From assembly GCA_002255955.1 (NCBI GenBank), contig NKIM01000016.1, forward strand, positions 1-64,000: a stretch of DNA of 64,000 bases. The letters run 5' to 3'. The position numbers were made by a program, and so were the translations under genes. The notes beneath the pieces are model-generated. The model had not been told where the DNA came from. It saw only the letters and a list, made by a program, of their open reading frames with translations, and made no database searches. Shown piece after piece: positions 15,522 through 24,693 of this stretch; position 1 is the first letter of the stretch; every line of letters begins with the position of its first letter. This stretch comes from Burkholderiales bacterium PBB2. GTDB taxonomy: Bacteria; Pseudomonadota; Gammaproteobacteria; Burkholderiales; Burkholderiaceae_C.

Positions 15522-16952
15522 ATGACCCTTAGCCAGTTTCTTTCGATTCTCCTAGCCAGGCGCTGGATCTTCATCGCAGTGTTCTTGGGTGTGCTGATTC
15601 CAACCTTTGTGGTCACACTGCTCTTGCCAAAGAAGTACACCTCTTCCGCGAGCGTGGTGATTGATGTCAAGGCCGATCCCCTGTCTCCCATGGCGTTTCA
15701 GTCCATGATGACGCCCGCCTTGATGGCGACCCAGATCGACATCATTCAGAGTGATCGGGTGGCTCGGAAAGTCGTGCGTACCTTGAAACTCGCGGACAAC
15801 GCTCAGATTCGTGAGCAGTGGCGATCTGAGACGCAAGGCCAAGGGGATATTGAGACTTGGCTGATCCGGAGATTCCAAAAGGAGCTCAGCGTCGTGCCTT
15901 CGCGCGAGTCCAGTGTGATCGAGATCGCCTATTCGGCTGTCGATCCACGCTTCTCGGCTGGTTTGGCCAATGCGTTTGCCCAGGCCTACATCGACACGGT
16001 GCTGGAGTTGCGAGTGGACCCAGCCAAGCAGTTCAGTGAGTTTTTTGACTCGCGTGCCAAAGAAGCGCGCGACAAGTTGGAAGAAGCCCAGACACGCTTG
16101 AGCGCATTTCAGCGCGACAAGGGCGTGGTGATGACTGACGAGCGCATGGACATCGAAACCCAGCGTTTGAACGAATTGAACTCGCAACTGGTGGCCATTC
16201 AGGCCATGAATTCGGATGCCAGCAGCCGTGTTGCCCAGACCAACGCCGGCTCTGCGGACAAACTTCAGGAAATCTCTGGCAACCCGGTCGTTGCAGGGCT
16301 TCGCTCCGATCTCTCTCGCCTGGAAGCTCGCTTGCAGGAAATGACTGCCAAGCTTGGTGACAACCATCCGCAAGTGATCGAGGCCAAAGCCAACATCAAG
16401 GATTTGCGTGCCAGCCTTGAGTCCGAGGTCAAGCGCTTGTCGGCGGGCGTGGGTATCACCGGCAACATCACCCGTCAACGTGAAGCTCAGGCTCGTGCCG
16501 AACTCGATGCACAGCGCGCCAAGGTCTTGCGCATGAAAGAAGTGCGTGACGAGGGCGTCATGATCTTGCGTGATGTGGACAACGCGCAGCGTGTGTACGA
16601 CACCATCATGCAGCGCCTGAATCAAACGCGACTGGAAAGCCTGGCCACGTCCAGCAATGTGAGCGTCTTGAATGCCGCAGTTCCTCCGCTTGAACACTCG
16701 TCGCCAAAAATGGCGCTGAATACCGCGTTGGGTGTGTTCGTTGGTTTGCTGCTCGCCACAGGAACTGTGTTGGGTATCGAATTGCGCAATCGGCGCGTGC
16801 GAGGCGTGCACGATATTGAAGAATTGCTGGGCTTGCCAGTCATTGGAACGTTGACCGACCCTAGTGCGCGGAGAAGTTTCGGCAAGAAGCCCACTTCCGA
16901 TATTCAATCGCGCCTGCTTGGGCACGCTCCAGTGACTTCTAAAGCCTCGTAA
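15522..16952 (+). CDS. epsF: Chain-length determinant protein EpsF (Wzz family)
   Basis: Inner-membrane polysaccharide co-polymerase of 476 residues. A first transmembrane helix (about 13-34) and a second near 397-420 enclose a long periplasmic coiled-coil domain with repeated heptad-like stretches (KEARDKLEEAQTRLSAFQRD and LRSDLSRLEARLQEMTAKLG). The C-terminal cytoplasmic tail is about 50 residues and has the GVHDIEELLGLPVIGT segment shared with Wzc-type proteins, without a kinase domain. The kinase is separate and follows as EpsG 3 bp later, the arrangement of Gram-positive and Methylobacillus systems. Confidence 0.92.
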   Translation: MTLSQFLSILLARRWIFIAVFLGVLIPTFVVTLLLPKKYTSSASVVIDVKADPLSPMAFQSMMTPALMATQIDIIQSDRVARKVVRTLKLADNAQIREQWRSETQGQGDIETWLIRRFQKELSVVPSRESSVIEIAYSAVDPRFSAGLANAFAQAYIDTVLELRVDPAKQFSEFFDSRAKEARDKLEEAQTRLSAFQRDKGVVMTDERMDIETQRLNELNSQLVAIQAMNSDASSRVAQTNAGSADKLQEISGNPVVAGLRSDLSRLEARLQEMTAKLGDNHPQVIEAKANIKDLRASLESEVKRLSAGVGITGNITRQREAQARAELDAQRAKVLRMKEVRDEGVMILRDVDNAQRVYDTIMQRLNQTRLESLATSSNVSVLNAAVPPLEHSSPKMALNTALGVFVGLLLATGTVLGIELRNRRVRGVHDIEELLGLPVIGTLTDPSARRSFGKKPTSDIQSRLLGHAPVTSKAS

Positions 16953-16955
16953 ACC

Positions 16956-17855
16956 ATGGCCAGCTTCGAAAACACAATGCAAGACGCGGACGACGTTTCC
17001 AAAGCGAGCGGAACTGCCCCCCAAGAGCGGTCCATTGGTCTGATCATCGCCGAGGCCAACAACCTGAGTGCCGAACAGGTGGAGCGTGTGCTCGCTCATC
17101 AGCGAACCAGCGGCCTCAAGTTCGGTGAAGCCGCTGTGGCTTTGGGTTTGGTCAAAGGTGAGGATGTGGTGTGGGCACTCAGCCAACAATTCCACTACCC
17201 GTATTCGGCGGCGGGCAGCAAGCAGTCCAATGCAGAGCTGGTCATGGCAAACCAGCCATTCGGTGAGCAAGCTGAGCGGTTTCGTGTGCTGCGTCGTCAG
17301 ATCATCATGCGCATGTTCAGTGGCGACGCGCCCAAGCGTGCGGTCGCTGTGGTGAGTCCGGACAGTGGCGATGGGAAGACGTTTTTCGCTGCCAATTTGG
17401 CCATCGCTTTCAGCCAGTTGGGTGGCCGTACGCTTCTCGTTGATGCTGACATGCGCAGCCCGTGCCTGCACGAGATCTTCGGGGTCAACAACAGCAGCGG
17501 CTTGTCTGGAATTCTGGCAGGACGCCCGGAGTCCAATGTGATTCATCCGCTGGCTGATTTGCCTAGCCTGTTTGTGATGCCAGTTGGTACTCAGCCGCCG
17601 AATCCCACTGAGTTGCTCGAGCGCCCAGCCTTTGGACTTCTGATGCAAGAGCTGGTCAATCGGTTCGACTATGTGATCGTTGACACGCCAGCTGCGAGCT
17701 ATGGCGCGGACTTCGCAGTGATCGCTGCGCGCTGCGGAGCTGCATTGGCCTTGGCTCGCAAGGACAAGACCAGCGTTGACGCCTTGAAGGCAATGTCGGC
17801 AGTTTTGAACAACACACCCGGAAGCTTGGTCGGTGTTGTGATGAACGAGCACTGA
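16956..17855 (+). CDS. epsG: Tyrosine-kinase-like ATPase EpsG with MshEN-like N-domain
   Basis: A 299-residue ATPase that partners EpsF in controlling polymer length. The kinase core has the deviant Walker A region SPDSGDGKTFFAANLA near 130, LLVDADMRSP (Walker A') and DYVIVDTPA (Walker B). No C-terminal tyrosine cluster is present, so regulation by tyrosine phosphorylation at that end is absent or different. Residues 25-80 form two similar halves, SIGLIIAEANNLS...VLAHQ and KFGEAAVALGLVK...ALSQQ, like the MshEN / T2SSE_N domain that binds cyclic di-GMP in other proteins; the arginines of that motif are replaced by serine and lysine. Confidence 0.9.
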   Translation: MASFENTMQDADDVSKASGTAPQERSIGLIIAEANNLSAEQVERVLAHQRTSGLKFGEAAVALGLVKGEDVVWALSQQFHYPYSAAGSKQSNAELVMANQPFGEQAERFRVLRRQIIMRMFSGDAPKRAVAVVSPDSGDGKTFFAANLAIAFSQLGGRTLLVDADMRSPCLHEIFGVNNSSGLSGILAGRPESNVIHPLADLPSLFVMPVGTQPPNPTELLERPAFGLLMQELVNRFDYVIVDTPAASYGADFAVIAARCGAALALARKDKTSVDALKAMSAVLNNTPGSLVGVVMNEH

Positions 17856-17895
17856 GGGTCAGACGGTGGCCTCCACAGCGGGTGAAGGAGCGCCC

Positions 17896-18747
17896 ATGGC
17901 TAGGCGTGCATATCTAGAATTCTTGGCGCTGATCGGCCTTGGCTTGGCCCTGATGTACGTTCCAGTCATCTGGGGTTTAGCCCAGGGGCTTTGGAAGTCA
18001 GATGACCAGGGGCATGGCCCGATCATCTTGGCTCTGACAGCTTGGAGCTTCTACCGCCGCAAAGACCAGCTTGCAGATTGTTTTGCGCCGAGAGGGGGGC
18101 GCTGGCAAGCCTGGCTCCTGATTGGCGTCGCTTGCTTGGTCTACGTTGTTGGGCGCTCACAGCATGTGACCATCTTCGCTGTTGGTGCCGCCATGCCCTT
18201 GTTGGCTGGGCTCATCTGGCTTGCCTATGGGCGCGTCGGCCTCAAGCTCTCCTGGTTCCCGATCTTGTTCCTGTTCTTCCTCGTGCCGCTTCCAGGTGCA
18301 GTGGTGGATGCCTTGACACAGCCCATGAAGATGGGAGTCTCTTGGGCAGTTGAAGGGCTCCTGTACCAACTGGGTTATCCCATTGCTCGAATCGGCGTCA
18401 TGCTGCACATCGGGCAATACCAGCTCTTGGTAGCCGACGCGTGCGCAGGGTTGCACACCCTGTTTACCGTGGAAGCTCTGGGCCTGCTCTACCTCAACCT
18501 CATGGGTTACACGGACCGTGGCCGCAACTTCTTGATGGCGGTCTTGATCGTGCCCATCAGCTTTTTTGCCAATGCAGTACGTGTCATCGTGTTGGTCTTG
18601 GTGACCTACTATTTTGGCGATGAGGCGGGTCAAGGCTTTGTGCATGGCTTTGCGGGTATGGTGCTGTTCATGGTGGCGCTGTTGTTGACAGTCTCAGTCG
18701 ACGGCATCTTGGGCCGCACTCTGTTTAAGAAGAGGGCTGCCAAATGA
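17896..18747 (+). CDS. xrtB: Exosortase B
   Basis: Integral-membrane transpeptidase family that processes PEP-CTERM proteins, here of the type linked to beta-proteobacterial EPS loci. The protein has about eight hydrophobic helices and the catalytic triad of the family: cysteine in VADACAGLHTLF (residue 183), arginine in NAVRVIVL (229) and histidine in FVHGFAG (250). The ATG at 17896 follows AAGGAG with 5-bp spacing; an upstream GTG at 17866 would add ten residues. It overlaps epsI by 4 bp. No protein with a PEP-CTERM tail was seen in the window, so its substrates are encoded elsewhere. Confidence 0.92.
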   Translation: MARRAYLEFLALIGLGLALMYVPVIWGLAQGLWKSDDQGHGPIILALTAWSFYRRKDQLADCFAPRGGRWQAWLLIGVACLVYVVGRSQHVTIFAVGAAMPLLAGLIWLAYGRVGLKLSWFPILFLFFLVPLPGAVVDALTQPMKMGVSWAVEGLLYQLGYPIARIGVMLHIGQYQLLVADACAGLHTLFTVEALGLLYLNLMGYTDRGRNFLMAVLIVPISFFANAVRVIVLVLVTYYFGDEAGQGFVHGFAGMVLFMVALLLTVSVDGILGRTLFKKRAAK

Positions 18748-19454
18748 GCGAAGCGCCGAATAACGCCAACCGAAGAATCGCCTTATTCGCGTTCGGAGCC
18801 ATGGCTGCGAGTGCGGCACTTGGCGTCGCCTTGAAGCCCACCAAGTTGCTGGCCAAAGAACGCAAGCTTGGATCCTTGGAAGTTCTGATTCCTAAGGCCT
18901 TTGGAGACTGGCGGCTCGATCCCTACTCCATGCCTTTGCAAGTCAGCCCTGATCAACTGGCCTTCGTCAATACGATCTATGCGCAGACGCTGTCGCGCAC
19001 CTACCTGAATTCAGCCGGAGCGCGCGTGATGCTCTCGCTTGCTTATGTCGAGCAGCAGAGTGATGAATGGGGGGTGCACTTACCCGAGGTCTGCTATCCG
19101 GCCCAAGGATTCAAGATGCGCGATGCCTCGATATCGCCCTTGCATGCAGCGGGAGTGGCGATGGAGGTGAATCGAGTGGTCGCCACATTGGGCTCACGAA
19201 TTGAGCCGATCACATATTGGGTGACTGTTGGCGATCAAATCAGCACTCGAAGCAGCGAACGTAAATTGATGCAAATGCGATACGCGTTGAAAGGAGTCAT
19301 ACCTGACGGCATGCTTGTTCGCATTTCTTCAATTGACGCCGATGCTTCTCGAGCGTACGCACTGCAAGCGAACTTTGTAGAAGCCATGCATGCGGCTTTG
19401 AGTCGCGATGTTGAAGCTCTCATGTTTGGGGTTGGGCAGAGGGCCAAGACATGA
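18744..19454 (+). CDS. epsI: EpsI family exosortase-associated protein
   Basis: A 236-residue protein with one N-terminal membrane anchor (about 10-30) and a periplasmic domain typical of EpsI: FGDWRLDPYSM, then YAQTLSRTYLNSAGARVMLSLAY and the conserved EVCYPAQGF. EpsI is fused to or encoded beside exosortases of the EPS type; its mechanism is unknown. Overlap of 4 bp with xrtB and with the following polymerase-like gene indicates co-translation. Confidence 0.9.
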   Translation: MSEAPNNANRRIALFAFGAMAASAALGVALKPTKLLAKERKLGSLEVLIPKAFGDWRLDPYSMPLQVSPDQLAFVNTIYAQTLSRTYLNSAGARVMLSLAYVEQQSDEWGVHLPEVCYPAQGFKMRDASISPLHAAGVAMEVNRVVATLGSRIEPITYWVTVGDQISTRSSERKLMQMRYALKGVIPDGMLVRISSIDADASRAYALQANFVEAMHAALSRDVEALMFGVGQRAKT

Positions 19455-20992
19455 CAGCGCTAGCTGCTCGGTCAAAAGCAGCGGACCTGATGGTCCGCTT
19501 TGCGTCGGGCATCAAGTTTCATTACGACCAATTTAACTGGGGACAGTTTTTTTTGGTGCTGGCAGCGATGCTTGTCGCAGTTGTTTGCGGCATGGCAGTA
19601 CCGATATTTGGCGTGTTGGTTCCCGCTCTGGCGTCGGCAGTGGCGGTGAGTTTTGTCGTTCTGGCAGCGTCGCCTTTGGTCATCGTTTGGATGATGATGA
19701 TCCTGGTGTACCTGGTAGTAGGGCAGTTAACTTTTTTCGCAGGCATATCGCAAGCAGCATGGCTGCCATATCTGGCCCTGTTGCTGATTGCTCTCAAATT
19801 TTTGATGGAGCAATTTAGTAGCACGCGTACAGCTTCAAATCCCAGGGCCAAAAGTTCCTTGCCTGTCTTTTTGCTGCTGTTTGTATTGTTCTTCTTTGCA
19901 TCAGCTTACCTAAATAAATCTGGCTTGAGTTCGACCGCGGTTGCCGCCAAAAACTATGTATTTCCATGGTTTTTGACCTTGCTTGTATGGCAGTGCATCA
20001 AATCCCCAGAGGATTTGCGCTCGCTATGGCGCTTTATGCTTTGGCTGGTCGTCATTCAGGTGCCGTTTGCATTGGTCCAGCATTTCTATTTTGCCAAGCT
20101 AAGCGGCGCGAGCTGGGATGCAGTTGTGGGCACTTTTGGGGGCAACTTCTTGCGTGGGGGTGCAAGTGGTGCCATGGCTGTTTTCATCGCGTTCGCGCTT
20201 CTATTGGCTGCAGCTTTGTATCGCAGCAAACAGCTGAAATTTATTGGTTTGATTCTGCTGTGGGTTGCTGGATTGACTACTGTTGCCCTAGCTGAAGTCA
20301 AAGTATTCTTTTTGATTTTACCTATTGGGTTAATACTGCTGTTTCGCCGTGAGCTGATTGCAAAGCCTGTGCGGTCATTGTTTGTTGGTAGCGTTTTGTC
20401 GTTGTTGCTTTTAGGCTTGGGCTGGCTGTATCAGCAAACTTACTCTGAAACAATTCGAGGCGTAGACACAACCGCAGGACTTTTGGAATATTCAGTTGGG
20501 GCCGAGAAAGATCCCTACTTTTTCAATCCGATTACCAAGGAAACATCCAGAGCAAGTGCGATATGGCTGTGGAATCGACATAATCGGATAGATGATCATC
20601 GCTATTTCATTGGTTATGGCGCAGCCGCAAGTCGAGCAAGTGCGACGCTGGGGCAGGGCGCTGCGGCGAAAAAATATCCTTTCACATTGACGACATCATC
20701 AGCCTCGACCATTTTGTGGGATGGTGGGGTCGTAACTTTGATGTTGTTCGGCAGCTGTTTGTTGGCTGCGGGCTTGGGTTCATTTAGGCTGGCCAAGCAG
20801 ATGCCACGGTTTGAAAATGCGACACTTGAAACTTTGGGTGTTGCCTGTTTAGTAAGTGTTCCCCTGCTTTTCTACAATCGGGATGCTATTGACAACGCGT
20901 CAATGCAGACCTTGTTGGCTTTTTTCTTTGGTTACTACCTTTTGTGCCTGAACTCGGCGTCGGTTAAGGCTGAGCGAAAAGTCCACCCGTAG
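19451..20992 (+). CDS. O-antigen ligase / Wzy-like membrane protein
   Basis: A 513-residue protein with some 10-12 hydrophobic helices and a larger periplasmic loop (roughly 330-420), the layout of Wzy polymerases and WaaL ligases. No sequence motif identifies it exactly; these families are poorly conserved. In this operon, next to a Wzz-like EpsF and with a Wzx flippase downstream, the expected job is to polymerise lipid-linked repeat units on the periplasmic side. GC content is lower than in epsD-epsE and falls further along the gene. The ATG overlaps the epsI stop. Confidence 0.75.
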   Translation: MTALAARSKAADLMVRFASGIKFHYDQFNWGQFFLVLAAMLVAVVCGMAVPIFGVLVPALASAVAVSFVVLAASPLVIVWMMMILVYLVVGQLTFFAGISQAAWLPYLALLLIALKFLMEQFSSTRTASNPRAKSSLPVFLLLFVLFFFASAYLNKSGLSSTAVAAKNYVFPWFLTLLVWQCIKSPEDLRSLWRFMLWLVVIQVPFALVQHFYFAKLSGASWDAVVGTFGGNFLRGGASGAMAVFIAFALLLAAALYRSKQLKFIGLILLWVAGLTTVALAEVKVFFLILPIGLILLFRRELIAKPVRSLFVGSVLSLLLLGLGWLYQQTYSETIRGVDTTAGLLEYSVGAEKDPYFFNPITKETSRASAIWLWNRHNRIDDHRYFIGYGAAASRASATLGQGAAAKKYPFTLTTSSASTILWDGGVVTLMLFGSCLLAAGLGSFRLAKQMPRFENATLETLGVACLVSVPLLFYNRDAIDNASMQTLLAFFFGYYLLCLNSASVKAERKVHP

Positions 20993-21016
20993 ACTTTTGT
21001 TACCACCTTTCAGTCT

Positions 21017-21682
21017 ATGTTGATTCCACGCGTTTTCCATCAAATCTGGATCAACAACCAGAATCCAGACCTGCCAGCAGAGTATGCTGCATATCGAGAC
21101 AGTTGGTTGCGTCTGCATCCAGGTTGGGGCTACAAACTGTGGAATCTCGACAATTTGGATTTTGAACCTCAATCCAAAGCTCAGTTGGCTTCTGCAACCA
21201 GCTATGCGCAAATGGCCGACATTTTGCGTTACGAAATTTTGTACCGCCACGGCGGCGTGTATTTAGATACTGACTTTGAATGCCGCAAGAGTATTGAGCC
21301 TATTCTGCAGGGTGTGAGTAATTTCTCCTGCTCGGAAGATGGCTCCAGCATTTCCATCGGCATACTTGGCGCCGTGCCGGGCTCAGTCTATATGAAGCGT
21401 TGTATGGATGCCTTGCCTGCCAAGGTAGGTTTGACAGTGCCTACACTTGAGACGGGCCCTGGTATGTTTACTAAGGTGCTCTTGGGCCAAGGCTTATCTA
21501 ATGACTTCACCTTGTTTCCATCCCTATGGTTTTACCCCTATGGATGGCAAGAGTTAGACCGGGCTGGCGAGTCTTTTCCGGAGGCTTACGCTATTCACCG
21601 TTGGGCACATTCCTGGGGTGATGGCGAGCGAGGTTTGTTGCTGCGTATGAAGCGCAAGCTGCGGGCTTTGTTGAGCCAGTGA
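21017..21682 (+). CDS. Glycosyltransferase with DXD motif (GT32/Och1-like)
   Basis: A 221-residue cytoplasmic sugar transferase. It opens with the family signature IPRVFHQIW, then ADILRYEILYRHGGVYLDTD, where the final DTD is the metal- and nucleotide-sugar-binding DXD. This is the short bacterial 'sugar-binding region containing DXD' type often found in capsule loci. Donor and acceptor cannot be read from sequence. The stop overlaps the next gene. Confidence 0.85.
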   Translation: MLIPRVFHQIWINNQNPDLPAEYAAYRDSWLRLHPGWGYKLWNLDNLDFEPQSKAQLASATSYAQMADILRYEILYRHGGVYLDTDFECRKSIEPILQGVSNFSCSEDGSSISIGILGAVPGSVYMKRCMDALPAKVGLTVPTLETGPGMFTKVLLGQGLSNDFTLFPSLWFYPYGWQELDRAGESFPEAYAIHRWAHSWGDGERGLLLRMKRKLRALLSQ

Positions 21683-22731
21683 AGAGCGACTGCGATATGG
21701 CTACGTTGCCCGTCGTGTCAGTGGTGATGCCCGTTTTCAATGGCGCAGCCTTTTTAGCGCAGGCCATTGACAGCGTCCTGGCCCAGACTTTTGAGAATTT
21801 CGAACTCCTGGTTATCGACGACGGCTCGAGCGATGAATCTGCTGCCATCGCAGAGGCCTATACCGATCCTCGGCTTAAGTTGTTACGAAACGACGGCAAC
21901 AAGGGCCTACCGCTTACGCGCAATCGTGGTGTCGAGTTGGCTCGCGGCGAATTCGTTGCGTTCTTGGACAGCGACGACATTGCCCTTCCGCAGCGTTTGG
22001 AGCGGCAACTCGCGTACTTCAAGGAACACCCCGCACTTGTTGGGCTGGGTGCTTCAGTGGTAAACACTGACGCGAGAGGTGCAGTCATAAGCGGAACTAT
22101 GGCTTGCCCAGGATCACCAGCATTCTGCCAGGCCATGCTTTTGTTTCGCACTTATTTCCATACGTCGACTTTTATGGCGCGGCGCCAGGCATTGCTCGCT
22201 CATCCTTTCGATCTGGAAATTGGCTTGGCCGAGGATTACGATGTATATCTTCGGATGAGTAAGGCCGGGGAAGTCATGAATTTGACGGATGTCCTGGTTC
22301 AGTATCGAGTGCATGGCCACAATATCACCAGCACTAAGCGAAGTGCACTCCTGGCTGCGTTAAATACCATCAGTGTGAGGGAGTTGCGCGCCTTAGGCTT
22401 GGAGCCAGATAACTCGCAATTGCTGTTGCACCGTCATTTGGAAATGCGGCAACTTCCACCTTCGCGGGAGTTGTTGAGTGATTTGGAAAATTGGCTGAGG
22501 ACCATTTTGGCGGCCAACGAAGTGAAGGGCGTCTACGACAAAGAAGCACTAGCGAAGGTTGTAGGGGAGCGTTGGTTTGTCGTTTGCGAGGATGCCATGC
22601 GCAGGGGTTTTAGGCTCGCTTGGCTCATTTACCAGCAAAGCCGACTCAGCGCTTTATACCCGCTTCGCTTTGCCCAGCAGGTGAAGATGTTGGTTCGCCT
22701 GGTTTACCCTTCGAAGCGACAGCGCAAGTGA
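21679..22731 (+). CDS. Family 2 glycosyltransferase
   Basis: A 350-residue GT-A transferase: VVSVVMPVFNGAAFLAQAID at the start, LLVIDDGSSDES (first acidic site), GNKGLPLTRNRGVELARGE and FLDSDDIALP (DXD-type metal site). The C-terminal 100 residues are unrelated to the catalytic core and may contact the lipid-linked acceptor. It starts with a GTG overlapping the upstream stop (GTGA); an ATG at 21697 is the alternative and would lose six residues. It adds one sugar to the repeat unit; which one is unknown. Confidence 0.87.
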   Translation: MKSDCDMATLPVVSVVMPVFNGAAFLAQAIDSVLAQTFENFELLVIDDGSSDESAAIAEAYTDPRLKLLRNDGNKGLPLTRNRGVELARGEFVAFLDSDDIALPQRLERQLAYFKEHPALVGLGASVVNTDARGAVISGTMACPGSPAFCQAMLLFRTYFHTSTFMARRQALLAHPFDLEIGLAEDYDVYLRMSKAGEVMNLTDVLVQYRVHGHNITSTKRSALLAALNTISVRELRALGLEPDNSQLLLHRHLEMRQLPPSRELLSDLENWLRTILAANEVKGVYDKEALAKVVGERWFVVCEDAMRRGFRLAWLIYQQSRLSALYPLRFAQQVKMLVRLVYPSKRQRK

Positions 22732-24044
22732 GCGGAAAGCTGCAGATTCTGCGCAATATCGGCTGGCATTCCAGCGAGAAGATACTGCGCTTATTCACCG
22801 GATTTTTTGTAGGCTTGTGGTTGGCCCGCTATTTAGGGCCGGAAGACTTTGGCAGCTTTAATTTCGTGATGGCCTGGTTGGGCTTGTTCAATGCGATGGC
22901 CTGGTTGGGTGTGGGTGAAACCATCATGCGAGACATGGTGCGCGACCGCACCGATGAGGGCTATATCCTGGGCAGTGCCTTCATGATTCGTCTCGTCGGC
23001 TCGATATTAGCTTGTGGCTTGGCGCTGGGTGTCGCCCTGATCGCCGGAAAACTCAGCCGCGAGCAAATGCTTTTGCTCGCTATTCTGTGCATCGGGGTAC
23101 CCTTTTCCGAATTGCCGGCGGGAGTTTGGATGTGGTTTGCTTCGCATACCAATATCAAACCGGCTGTGCTTGGCAAGAATTTTTCAATGGTGCTCGGGGC
23201 ATTATTGAAAGTCGGGGTGATACTGGCGGGCGCCGGGTTGTTCAGTCTGGCTGCGGTTACGGCGGCCGAGTCGGTGCTGCTGTGTCTCTTCTTGTTTGCA
23301 GCCTATCGAACGACGGGACAGACCTTCGCCCATTGGCGTTTCGATTTGAAACACGCTTGGCAGATGTTGAAGGCCGGCCTGCCTATTGTGTTGAGTGCCC
23401 TGGTGGTATCGCTGAACGCGCGAGTTGACCAACTGGTCTTGGGATCCATGAGTGGCATGGCCGAAGTTGGCATTTACAGTGCCGCGCTGCGCTTCTCCGA
23501 GATATGGTGGGTGGTGCCCCCGATGATCGTTCAAACCTTGGCGGCTAGATACATCTACCCTAAGGAGCTGTTAGGCCCACAGCTGAAGCTCAATATGGTT
23601 CGTATCGTTTCGGGCATGGCGCTTTTGGCTGTGTTGCCCTGTGTGGCCCTGGGCTTGGCAGGGCCAGGGTTGATCGCCAAGGTATTGGGCGATCAATACA
23701 TGGGCGCAGGTGCCGTGCTGGTGGTGCATATTTGGACAGCAGTTTTCGTATTCATTGATGCGCCGGTCAGTCAATATTTATTGGCCACGGACAGGCAGCG
23801 AGCGCTGATTGTCAAGGCGATATTGATGCTGGGCTTCAATCTTGGTTTGGCGGTATTGTTGGTGCCAAGCTACGGCGCCGTAGGGGCTGCTTATGCAACC
23901 TTGCTTGCGCAAGCCGCTGCGTTGCTAATTCTTCCTGCATTTTCGTCAACGCTGTCCGACCTCTATACCATCTACTTGACTTCTTTGGTTGATGTTTTTC
24001 AGTGGCCAGGTCGATTATTTAGAGTGCTTCGAAGACAATATTAG
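22728..24044 (+). CDS. Wzx-type oligosaccharide flippase
   Basis: A 438-residue inner-membrane protein with about 12 hydrophobic helices, of the Polysacc_synt / MOP superfamily, that moves lipid-linked repeat units to the periplasmic face. Typical features are the opening helix FTGFFVGLWLARYLGPEDFG and the central VVSLNARVDQLVLGSMSG. The start is the GTG that overlaps the GT2 stop (GTGA); the frame is open for 36 more codons upstream but only within the GT2 gene. Its presence together with the Wzy-like and Wzz-like proteins makes this a Wzx/Wzy-dependent locus. Confidence 0.88.
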   Translation: MSGKLQILRNIGWHSSEKILRLFTGFFVGLWLARYLGPEDFGSFNFVMAWLGLFNAMAWLGVGETIMRDMVRDRTDEGYILGSAFMIRLVGSILACGLALGVALIAGKLSREQMLLLAILCIGVPFSELPAGVWMWFASHTNIKPAVLGKNFSMVLGALLKVGVILAGAGLFSLAAVTAAESVLLCLFLFAAYRTTGQTFAHWRFDLKHAWQMLKAGLPIVLSALVVSLNARVDQLVLGSMSGMAEVGIYSAALRFSEIWWVVPPMIVQTLAARYIYPKELLGPQLKLNMVRIVSGMALLAVLPCVALGLAGPGLIAKVLGDQYMGAGAVLVVHIWTAVFVFIDAPVSQYLLATDRQRALIVKAILMLGFNLGLAVLLVPSYGAVGAAYATLLAQAAALLILPAFSSTLSDLYTIYLTSLVDVFQWPGRLFRVLRRQY

Positions 24045-24056
24045 GCAATTAGAAGA

Positions 24057-24656
24057 ATGGAAGATAGTGGTTTTCCTGATCCCTTGGCAGCTCTAAAGGC
24101 AGATACGTTCCGTCAATACGGATATTTTTCCTGGTTGGCCTTGTTCAAGGGCGTAATGCTAGCGAGAACTTTCCGTCCTTTGGTGACAATGCGAATTTGC
24201 CAGTACTTCTCAAATTCAGGTCGATTTTTCCGTTTGGCGTTGCCATTTTTCAAAGTTCTGCACCGATTGGCGACTCATAGTGCTGCGGTAGATCTTTCTT
24301 GGCAGACAAAAATTGGTGGTGGTCTAGCTTTGACGCATGGCTGGGGAATGGTGGTTAGCCCAGGCGCTGTTATTGGACGCAATGTTACTATTTTCCACGG
24401 CGCTACTTTAGGGAGAGGCGATCGTATCGCACGGGATGGTTCTCGGCAGTCCGGTTATCCTTCGGTAGAAGATGAAGTGTGGATTGGTCTCAATTCAATA
24501 ATCGTTGGTGCTGTTGTGATTGGCCTTGGTAGTAGGGTTTGCGGCGGGGCATATGTCACAGAAGATGTTCCTCCTTATTCGGTTGTTGCGGGTAATTCAG
24601 GTTGTGTTGTAAAGCTAAATTGCACGCCTGATGTAATGAATAGAGTTGAATTTTGA
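24057..24656 (+). CDS. Hexapeptide-repeat acetyltransferase (serine acetyltransferase-like)
   Basis: A 199-residue protein whose C-terminal half (about 75-180) is a left-handed beta helix: IGGGLALTHGWGMVVSPGAV, IGRNVTIFHGATLG, then VWIGLNSIIVGAVVIG. This is the CysE-like fold with the catalytic histidine of LTHGWG. In an EPS operon it most likely O-acetylates a sugar of the repeat unit. Base composition drops here: two sampled 60-nt stretches have 43-45% GC, against 70% in a stretch of aspS. That points to recent acquisition. Confidence 0.85.
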   Translation: MEDSGFPDPLAALKADTFRQYGYFSWLALFKGVMLARTFRPLVTMRICQYFSNSGRFFRLALPFFKVLHRLATHSAAVDLSWQTKIGGGLALTHGWGMVVSPGAVIGRNVTIFHGATLGRGDRIARDGSRQSGYPSVEDEVWIGLNSIIVGAVVIGLGSRVCGGAYVTEDVPPYSVVAGNSGCVVKLNCTPDVMNRVEF

Positions 24657-24693
24657 GTGAATGATTTATGTTATATAAATCGTTGTAAATGCC

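Noticed and set aside
15552-17852. 766-residue minus-strand frame spanning epsF and epsG
   Set aside because: It crosses two well-supported genes and has no recognisable domain; composition is that of a shadow.
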